Shown here: one piece after another, positions 55,903-64,000 of the stretch
How the letters are laid out: each line of letters opens with the position of its first letter
Numbering within the stretch: position 1 is the first letter of the stretch
NCBI RefSeq assembly: GCF_010015445.1
Contig: NC_053116.1
Coordinates: forward strand, 30,575,285-30,639,284
DNA: 64,000 nucleotides
From: Perca fluviatilis
Lineage: Eukaryota; Chordata; Actinopteri; Perciformes; Percidae
Direction: 5' to 3'
Translations under genes and position numbers: made by a program
The notes under the pieces: model-generated
What the model saw: only the letters and a program-made list of their open reading frames with translations
What the model was told of the DNA's origin: nothing
Databases searched by the model: none

Positions 55903-58189
55903 TTAAAGGTCCCATGGCATGAAAATTTCACTTTATGAGGTTTTTTAACATTAATATGCGTTCCCCCAGCCTGCCTATGGTCCCCCAGTGGCTAGAAATG
56001 GTGCTAGGTATTCTCTGTTAACAACACTGGCTATCGGGACATTCTGCTTAACGTGAAAAAGCTTAACGTGGTTTAATGTACTTCAACAACGATCAATGAT
56101 CGCCAAATTTCTCATGGCCATATCTTGTAATGAACACTTCAGCCTTTCAAAAGAACTAATCCGAAATCCAACGATTATATAAGTTATCTCACAAAGCGTT
56201 TTCTTCTTCATTGGCGCCTATGGCGAGGAAAAAGCTTGTACCTATACAATGATCAATGATTACCAAATTTCTCTCTCATATTGCTCCGCATAACCACTGA
56301 AAACTGTCAAAAAATCTAACCAGAAATGTGGTGATGATTGTTAGTTGTTTAGGTACATTAAACCACGTTAAGCTTTTTCAAGTTAGTACTTATAAATAGG
56401 GTTGGGTACCATTTGGATTTTTACGATTCCGATGCCGAACGAGTACTTTTAAAACGATTCAGATTCCTAAACGATTCCTAAACCGATTCTTGAAAAACTG
56501 AAAAATGACATCAAAGAAAGGTTCTTTTATAGTTGTTTTTTTTTATTGAAAATGATTTAAATTTAACAATATATTAATGTTTTTAAGTACTTAAATATAT
56601 AATAAGTAAACCTAAGTCACCTAACACATAACTACAATAATTTAACAATAAATAACAGTTACACTATTAACAAGTAACAACAAAATAAATGTTGAGTTGG
56701 TATGCCAACCAGCTTCAAACTTTAGCAATTATTTTGCAGAAAAATGACCATATTTGCCTTCTCTGGCAAGATACTACGCCTCTCTTGACTTTTGTCATGT
56801 CCTGCACAGGAGAAAACTCTCTCAGACGGTGTCCAAGAGGCCTGTAGCCTACACACAAGTATGAGTTTGAAAGGGCAGACAATTGGCTGTCCCGCCTCCC
56901 CCACCACCAGGCTCCAGGGTCTTGTCCTGAACGATAGACTAGCAGAACAAGTGTAATATGTTTACTAGCGATCACGTGCAGTGAATGGCTAATATGCTTT
57001 TACGTTTTAAGAAGACATCTGTGTTGCACCGGCAATTTTTTGCTAATTTATGCTGTTGTGTCCTGCCTTGGTTGCACCAGATTGTTGTGGTCTGCAGAAG
57101 CGCAGAGAACTTCCCCTTTTTTTTCCTGAATGCTTTTACGTCCGTTTTGGTGAGCCCAGAGGGAAAATATGCCATTTTAAAAGTAGCCTACATTTACGGT
57201 GGTTAGCTAACGGTAGACTACAGAGAAAGCTTGATATTTTTGCTTCCGTTTCGGAGCGTGTACAAAAAGCCGTACTACCAATATCCTGAGCCTCGCAGCC
57301 CTTCAGCTGCTGCTTGAGAGCGAGAGGCAGCGGGCAGAGGAGGCTGAAGCAGACCCTCCTCTGCCCGCTGGCCGCTGCCACTCGCTCTCTCTCTCTTCAT
57401 CCGCAACTTCAAGCCTACTCAGGCTCAAATGAATAGTCTAAATATGGTCATCGAACTATAACAACCTTATCCACATTGTCGAAATCATTTAAATATTGAG
57501 CCATTACATTGGAAATCTTTCAGATAACTGGAGCCTATAATTTCTGTAGCCTACTCCGTAACAACAGACTACCTGGATGCCTTTTCTCGTCACTCTCCAC
57601 ACCGCTGTCTTCAGACTTTTACGTTTTTACCCTTTAGACGGTAATGCGACGGTGGAGCGTTTTTTAGATTTCCACTCTGGAGGGTGGTTTAACTTTTTTA
57701 AGCCCCAAAAATGCTGTCGCCGTATAAACGAAAGGCGCACCTGATAAAATATTTTTTCGTTTTCACCCGCAAGCATCATCGTGTAGAAAGGGCCTTAGTA
57801 TGTGCCATTTCTGTGTCTGTAGCTATTGAGGAGGAGAGAGGGGGGGTCAAGGTGGAGGGTGGGGGTGTGGCCTTGACCAACTGCCACTTTGCTCGTTTGA
57901 AAGCCATGATGTGTCTCTCTCATGGGTGGGCAAAATTCTCTGGGCGGGCAAAACAGAGAAAGGGGAGGTAACCTTGCTCCTTATAACCTCATAAGGAGAA
58001 GATTCCAGATCAGCCCATCTGAGCTTTCATTTTCTCAAAGGCAGAGAAGGATACCCAGGGCTCGGTTTACACCTATCACCATTTCTAGCCACTGGGGGAC
58101 CATATGCAGGCCGGGGGAACGCATATTAATGTTAAAAAACCTCAACATTTTTTCATGCCAAAAAAATGTTCATGCCATGGGACCTTTAA
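55903..58189. mobile_element. TTAA-flanked composite element, 2.3 kb
   Basis: TTAA lies at both ends (55903-55906 and 58186-58189). The left end reads TTAAAGGTCCCATGGCATGA and the right end, reversed, TTAAAGGTCCCATGGCATGA, followed on both sides by further matching arms (ACATTAATATGCGTTCCCCC and GGGGGACC words) extending roughly 130 bases. Inside are a nested inverted pair (56061-56088 and 56353-56380, TGAAAAAGCTTAACGTGG on the left arm) and a hAT transposase remnant. It fills most of the space between the CSDE1 and SIKE1 starts. Confidence 0.8.
56398..56975 (-). pseudogene. hAT transposase C-terminal remnant
   Basis: A minus-strand frame within 56907-56722 contains SERVFSCAGHDKSQERRSIL then PEKANMVIFLQNNC, the hallmark of the hAT C-terminal dimerisation region. 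The plus-strand edge at 56398 begins AGGGTTGGGTACC, a typical hAT terminus, consistent with the element's 3' end lying there. No full transposase frame is present. It is nested in the TTAA-flanked composite element. Confidence 0.65.
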
Positions 58190-58620
58190 TTACTTATGTT
58201 AACTAGCATTTTAGTTTGCAATAATTAGCCTGTGCCTACGTTATCTCCTTACATATGCCTACGCTCTCCGTCTCTGCAAGATTGGGAATGGTTGAGATTT
58301 CTCTTGGCACAGCTACCAGAAAACTTACAACTTTCAGACAGGTTTCTCACGTCACATCTACTTCTTCAAGCTCAGTTGGAGGCTGCGCACTAACGCTCAG
58401 CCCTCACCAGAAAAGTGCTTCTAATAGCCTTCACTGGTCTCCGTCCAGAGCAACGGGATCTGTTGGTCCAGTTTATATACTGTCTATGGTTTCTATCCAC
58501 TCCTGTTTTTTTTCCTGTTTTTACAGTTGCTTCTATCAAACGTCCATCTAAACTCTCCAATGGATGGCGGTATCTACCTCGATTTTGGTTTGCGATTCGT
58601 GTACATAGAAGAAGAAGATA

Positions 58621-58632
58621 CGGAAGTGACGT
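58621..58632 (+). promoter_or_regulatory. ETS/CRE composite site in the SIKE1 promoter
   Basis: CGGAAGTGACGT fuses an ETS core (CGGAAGT) with a cAMP-element half site (TGACGT), a combination frequent at human housekeeping promoters. It lies about 300 bases upstream of the SIKE1 ATG, and the words AACGTTAC and AACGTTAACGTTAG follow at 58701 and 58861. Transcription probably begins shortly after it. Confidence 0.55.
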
Positions 58633-58923
58633 TATTTTTTGTCTCACACGGAAACGGTACACTTGACAACAAAACAGAGAGACCGATTATTCATTTGCAT
58701 GTAACGTTACTGTACTTACTCTGTGTACCGACAAATACTTCCGAAGGCCCGCAATAGTTTGTATACGTTGCCATAAAGGCGTTGCAGCTGCTTCGGCTAA
58801 CCAAGGCTAGATAGCCAATGTAGCTAAGCTAACACTGCGAGGTATTTCAATCTAGCTGGCAACGTTAACGTTAGTGTGAAGTTAGCTTGTCTACGTTACA
58901 TACAGGAGTTGTCAGTTTCTAGA

Positions 58924-61900
58924 ATGGCCTGCACTTTGGAAAAAGTGTTGGGCGATGCCCGGACCCTTCTCGAGAGGCTGAAAGAGCACGACACGGCCGC
59001 CGAGGGACTGATAGAGCAGTCCGGGGCCCTCAGCCAGAGAGTGCAGAGCATGAGAGAGGTGGGAAATGCCCTTCCAGAAAAGGTAAAGGCAAGTATCAGC
59101 CGGTTACAAAGAAATGTCATTCAAGTGCTGCACTACTCAATGGCGTACACACTGAAGTGGTACGACATGACTTTGTTCAGCTCTAACTTAACGTCACCCA
59201 TACATTCAGAGCAAATGTTGTTAAATAAAGAAATCAAAAATGTTTCTTCTCATGGACCCACAACCTTCTCTCATCTAAACACAGGGGAACATGGGAACCA
59301 ATGCAGAGCAAGAGCAGAGATTATGATGAAATGAAGTGCAGCTTGTTGGGTTACTTCTGTGCTCAATTGTGCTAGACATCCTTAAAGTTTTCAAAAATGA
59401 TAAGCTCAGAAGTTGTGTAGCCTATATGTGTATGTTTGAGATAACCACAACAATAGTTTTACAATAAATATACAACAATAGTTTGGCATGATGGAGGTTT
59501 TACATCCCCCTCTTCATGAGATCGTTATTTTTTGTTATTTTGTTCATGTTTATGTGTTTTTTTGCTTTAACAAACACAAAGAATAAACTGTTGGCCAACC
59601 AGTTAAACTTCCTATTAGTGAAAAAGCAACTTACAAAAACAATTAGATGTTGTGAATGTAATGGAAACATTCCTATGGAGCTGATTAATATTTTAGTAGA
59701 ACTTTACCTTTTGATGCTAAGATTGAAGTAACTTTTCATTATAACTTGTACCTTGAAACTCTTTTATTATACTTGGTTGTTGTCATTATACCACTTTTGA
59801 AGTAAGGTGTCTTTCCGTTACCAATATGCTCGTAATATGTGTTTTTGAAGTTTACATAATTCCCCTATGTCATGGTTGATTTTAATATTAAAACGAAGCA
59901 ATGCATCTTTCTATTCCTTATCGTTTCTCTCCACTGCCCTATACTGCTCTCTCCTCTCAGCAAACAGAAGACACTTCAGGGTTTCAGGAGCTGACCAAAT
60001 ACAAGCCTCATGTCCTTCTGAATCAGGAAAACACCCAAATCAAAGAACTACAGCAGGAGAATAAAGGTATAAAAAAAAAAACTCCACTCTATTCTGTTGA
60101 TTTTATGGTTGGTGCTTTACATATTTGCTAACCCTCTTCATGACTGTCTGTGTAGAACTATGGTTATCACTTGAAGAACATCAGTACGCGCTAGAGTTGA
60201 TCATGGGTCGGTACCGCAAGCAGATGCTCCAGCTGATGATGGCAAAGAAGGAGTTGGACACCAAACCTGTGCTTAGCCTCCATGAGAACCACGCAAAAGT
60301 ATACTAGCTGTCTTCACATTTTCAAATTCTCGGTCATTCATAGGTTAGGATTCCAAATGGGTGCACGTTTAAAAAAAAATGCACTGACTTTAGGAAACAT
60401 CTTGTTTTCCGACTGTTCTCCAGGAAGTGCAGAACCAGGTGGAGCGGATATGCGAGATGGGCCAGGTGATGAGAAGAGCAGTGCAGGTGGACGATCAGCA
60501 CTACTGCTCTGTTCGAGAGCGACTCGCTCAACTCGAGGTGAGCACAGGGCTTCAGATTTCTGAGTGAATCCATATTTCTTGGAAGCTTTTTTTTGTTGTT
60601 GTTGAAATTGTACACTGATACTGTTTTTGTATCTAAATGTGGTATCTGTTGAAGGTAACGGGAAGTGATACATAGAAATAAATACAGTACATACAAATTT
60701 TACATGTATCACCTACATAAATATGTACCGTAACTGAATAATATGTGTTAGGGGTGTGATGAGAAACCCAGCTCACGAGACGGGACGAGACACGAGATTG
60801 GGTTCACGAGATCGAGACAAGATGAGATTTTAACACTATTTTACAGAAAACTTCAATGAAGAAATATGACTGTCAATCGAAAGTCACAAAATGAAAACCG
60901 AGCACTGAAAGGTTTTTGCCATGAACTCAAATGACTCCTGTAATTCTCTCCTGTATAACTAACAGTTACACTGTTACTTCTTCCATATGTTTGGTGGAGA
61001 GAGAGAGTCTCTTCACTCAGAGAACCAAGGTTACAACGTAACGAAGCGTTTTCTGGCAGTAGTTGAGACCATTGAGACCAAATGTTTTGTAGCCTACTTG
61101 AATTTGTCATTGTACAGTAGACGGAGAGAAAGCCAGCTTATTTGACTATTGGTTCACATTGATTACGTTCTAAAGCACAAATAAATTACCATCAAACACT
61201 CAACAGATGATTGTTGTGAAGACCAATGCTATTTTCTCTTCCTCTGCATTTTATTAATTGCAGCTCTAAACAATAGGGGTGGGAAAAATAATTGATTCTT
61301 AGATGCATCGCGATTCTCTCTGGAACGATTCGATGCTCGATTCTGATAAATTAAATAATTGAGAAAAATTGTGTTGTTTTTTTTTTTTATTAAATGTGTT
61401 GATTTTTATTTAAAAGTTACGGTCTCCAGACAATTACAAATCAGAAAATACAGTGACTGAAAGAGGATGGGATAATGGACAACAACTTAGAGTTTAGGCG
61501 AGAGTGCAGAAAAGAAACACACAAAAATGGCCAAAAGGAAAAAAAAGAATTAAATGTTGTGTGTATATATACACATGATCTAATAAGACATACATAAAAT
61601 AATTAGACAAAACACATTCATCTACTTTTATGTCATTACATCTGACCACCTCATGTTTCATGTTTTAAGAAGCCAATTATCCATCTTTAGACATGACTGA
61701 GCCTCTCGACATGGAAGATTACTGTGAGAGAAAGTGACTTTCACAAGCATGTTTAAGGCTTAAGCATGGAATGACCACAAAATAAAAACCTCAGTAGACA
61801 AAACATTTCCTTAAAACTTGTGGGTGACAAATACTGTATATGTCAAAATGTAAGCTTTGTCTAGCTGCTTTGTCTAGGAAGTGATTAGCAAACTCTGAGT

Positions 61901-62695
61901 AGCAAACTCAGATTTATATGTATATTTAAAAAAATCACGCATTGAAATGTACGTAAAAAAATGGTTGCATCGATAATCGGTTTTGAATGGAATCGCTGGC
62001 TTCTGATTCAGAATCGAATGGTGAGGTGCCAGGAGATTCCCACCCGTACTAAACAAGGAAGTAGGCTACTCTAGTATCGATTTTAGGACCATTATAGGAC
62101 GAAGGGAGAACGTTTCTCTTTGTTTAATAGCATAACCGCTGTTTTGATGTGGCCCGTACGTCGGTGGTGTGTCTTAGCCTTGTGCCTTTTTTTTTTATAA
62201 ACACTTTTTTTAAATGTTTTTTTTTTTTTTTCTGAATTTCTTATTCTATGTTTTATATATAGAATCAGGTGGCCAAACTCTGACCTTTTTTTCTCTTGTA
62301 GTGATATGTAGTCATGCAGACTGTTTTGGTTTAACGATATCCATCTAGAGATATTTACTGCCATCCAATTCATTAAGGAGAATTGAATTACATTTGCTGT
62401 ACTCACAGCATTGAAAAAATTACAATTACAGGGATTTCTTTTTCTGGATGAATATAGCAAAAACGTATATGTCGAATATCCACAGTAACCGAGACATTGT
62501 TTCTGGAAGTAGATACAACAATTACATCTGGACTTCAGTTTTCCCTTAAATATATGGTTATTCTATCTTCTTTAGATTGAGAACAAGGAGCTGCGAGATC
62601 TCCTGGTCATCAGCAAGAGCTCTGTGAAGACCGCAAGGGAAGAAACCAACCAGCCAGCAGCAGAAAAGTCCCCTCAGCCAAGGTCCTATGAGTGA
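58924..62695 (+). CDS. sike1: Suppressor of IKBKE 1
   Basis: Five exons, 58924-59082, 59961-60066, 60156-60298, 60424-60537 and 62576-62695, all in phase, give 213 residues (human about 207-211). SIKE1 is known to bind IKK-epsilon and TBK1 and damp interferon signalling; it also belongs to STRIPAK-linked complexes. The protein is mostly coiled coil. Conserved stretches are [90 protein letters not shown] and [15 protein letters not shown]. The FGFR1OP2 paralogue shares this architecture, but the CSDE1 neighbour and N-terminal wording favour SIKE1. The gene is divergent from CSDE1. The last intron (60538-62575) carries a hAT element. Confidence 0.95.
60748..60840 (+). repeat. hAT-like terminal fragment
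   Basis: TTAGGGGTGTGATGAGAAAC is followed by CACGAGACGGGACGAGACAC and related ACGAGA words, a common teleost hAT edge. No matching right end was found, so its extent is unknown. It lies in the last SIKE1 intron. Confidence 0.4.
61274..62048. mobile_element. hAT non-autonomous transposon, 775 bp
   Basis: A perfect 8-base duplication, CTAAACAA, flanks it (61266-61273 and 62049-62056). The inverted ends are TAGGGGTGGGAAAAATAAT and, reversed, TACGGGTGGGAATCTCCTG. Subterminal GCATCG/ATCGATAATCGG words match the family. No transposase frame remains. It lies in the last SIKE1 intron. Confidence 0.92.
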
Positions 62696-63700
62696 TCAGA
62701 ACAGCTTCAGTGTGAACTGTGGTTGTGGCAACAAGCTCTTCAAGACCAGGAGACAGGGCTGATGATCTCTATACCTGTGTTTACCACATTATTTTTTTAA
62801 CATAAGATGGAATGCAGCCCCAAACCACAGCATATCTTTTGTAGCGAAGGCCACTTAAACACAACATTCTGCAGGTATATCTGGATGATAGCTATTGTTT
62901 TCATATGTATAGTATGTGTAATATGACTGCAGTCGTGTTGGAGTGAATTTCACATAAGCCTTGACTTTTAATGAGTTGTCTTGGGTATTACTGACAAGAA
63001 TTCTGTTGGAGCTAAGACACATGTACTGGAGTAAAAGGCAGTAAGAGCAAAGGGGATTTATTTTGTTTTTGGCCAAAGAAGCATTTACTCTTCTAAGACA
63101 CAGTTTCTACCTCTTTGGTGCCCCTTTGCTGTTCACACACACACACTCAAAATGTGTAAAATGCTCATAACCACCCTTGCTTTGAGTTCACTTGAAGTCC
63201 ATTAAGAAGCCAACTTGTAGTCTGCACCATTTTAAGAAGCTGTGCTTGATAATCACTCTGCCAACAATATGACTTTTGGCTGTTTGTTTCACACAGTTTG
63301 CCTGCTGAGGAGTGACGGTGGATCATTTGTATGTGATTGTCTATCACTAATGAATTTGAGATGTTTGTCAGTCTGTTTGTATATTTAACAGTCATATTTA
63401 ACATGATTTTTCATGTTTAGTACTTAGGTTCTGTGTTTACCAGTTTTGTAGTTTTGGATGCAGAGGTGTCTCAGCTGGCACATCTTTATTTAATGGTAAC
63501 AGTTTCAAAACATGCCAAGTTTTTGTTTAATGGATATAAAATGTTTGCGCACTGTATGTGTCAGAAATTGTATATTGTCATCTCAGGAAATCAGTGTTAA
63601 TACGGTGAACATGCTGTAATGACTTCAAGACAGTGTACTGTTTGTGTCGAACAAAATTTCATTCAGAAACTTTAAAATACATTTGCAATTAAAAAAAAGT
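62696..63700 (+). other. SIKE1 3' untranslated region (approximate)
   Basis: Non-coding sequence follows the SIKE1 stop. The best late signal is the variant ATTAAA at about 63688; no strong canonical AATAAA is seen before it, so the end is approximate. The remaining 63700-64000 has a G-run at about 63780-63793 followed by unassigned sequence, with no gene seen. Confidence 0.45.
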
Positions 63701-64000
63701 GTGAATGTGAATATTTTTATCTGCCAAAACATAAATGTATTAGACAGTATCATGGGTGTAACTTTGGTTTGAGAAGTGTGTGGGGGGGGGGGGTCCCCTG
63801 CCAGAAATTTTTTTTTCTATTTGAATCCCATTGCCTGCATTTCTACATACATTTAGGGACTATGCTGATACAAAATCCAGGAAATAATTAAGTTGATCAT
63901 AATGATCAATTCTGCCAGAAGGAATAGTACTAAATAATGTATACGAAAAAGATTTCTTACTTTCTTAATTGTTTAATATAGGGGCCGATCGCCAAGGCTT

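Overview
The window is vertebrate nuclear DNA, almost certainly from a ray-finned fish (percomorph-type teleost). Genes are split into short exons with GT-AG introns. The interspersed repeats are typical of teleosts: hAT, Tc1 and piggyBac miniature elements, L2/Rex1-like and L1-like LINE remnants, a tRNA-derived SINE and long (TA)n and (TG)n tracts. Five protein-coding genes were rebuilt by joining exons whose splice phases agree and whose translations match known vertebrate proteins.

Layout from left to right. (1) DENND2C, minus strand, 185-6484, seven coding exons. It is cut by the left edge, so the DENN catalytic region lies outside; a probable non-coding first exon and promoter sit near 10.05-10.4 kb. 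(2) AMPD1 (muscle AMP deaminase), minus strand, 12500-27754, fifteen coding exons, complete at 733 codons. (3) A RASSF7/RASSF8-like gene, plus strand, 34182-35705, two coding exons, 477 residues. (4) CSDE1 (UNR), minus strand, 38314-46851 for the 798-residue core. Two further in-frame upstream coding exons lie at 47471-47659 and 49006-49131, and a probable non-coding first exon near 55.1-55.25 kb. (5) SIKE1, plus strand, 58924-62695, five exons, complete at 213 residues.

The order DENND2C-AMPD1-(...)-CSDE1-SIKE1 is the NRAS neighbourhood of human chromosome 1p13. Two things differ from the human arrangement as I know it. No NRAS is visible between AMPD1 and CSDE1, where a RASSF7/8-like gene sits instead. 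SIKE1 is on the opposite strand, head-to-head with CSDE1. Because RASSF7 is next to HRAS and RASSF8 is near KRAS in mammals, the RASSF gene here may be the NRAS-linked member of that ancient duplication set.

The genes share a neighbourhood rather than a pathway: a Rab-GEF-type trafficking protein, a purine-nucleotide enzyme of muscle, a Ras-association scaffold, an RNA-binding translation regulator and a suppressor of innate immune kinase signalling. Most of the remaining sequence is introns and transposon debris. I see no operon, CRISPR array or self-contained novel system. The most useful leads are the RASSF gene, candidate CSDE1 microexons and N-terminal isoforms, a GC-AG intron, and clusters of AACGTT-containing motifs at the inferred promoters.
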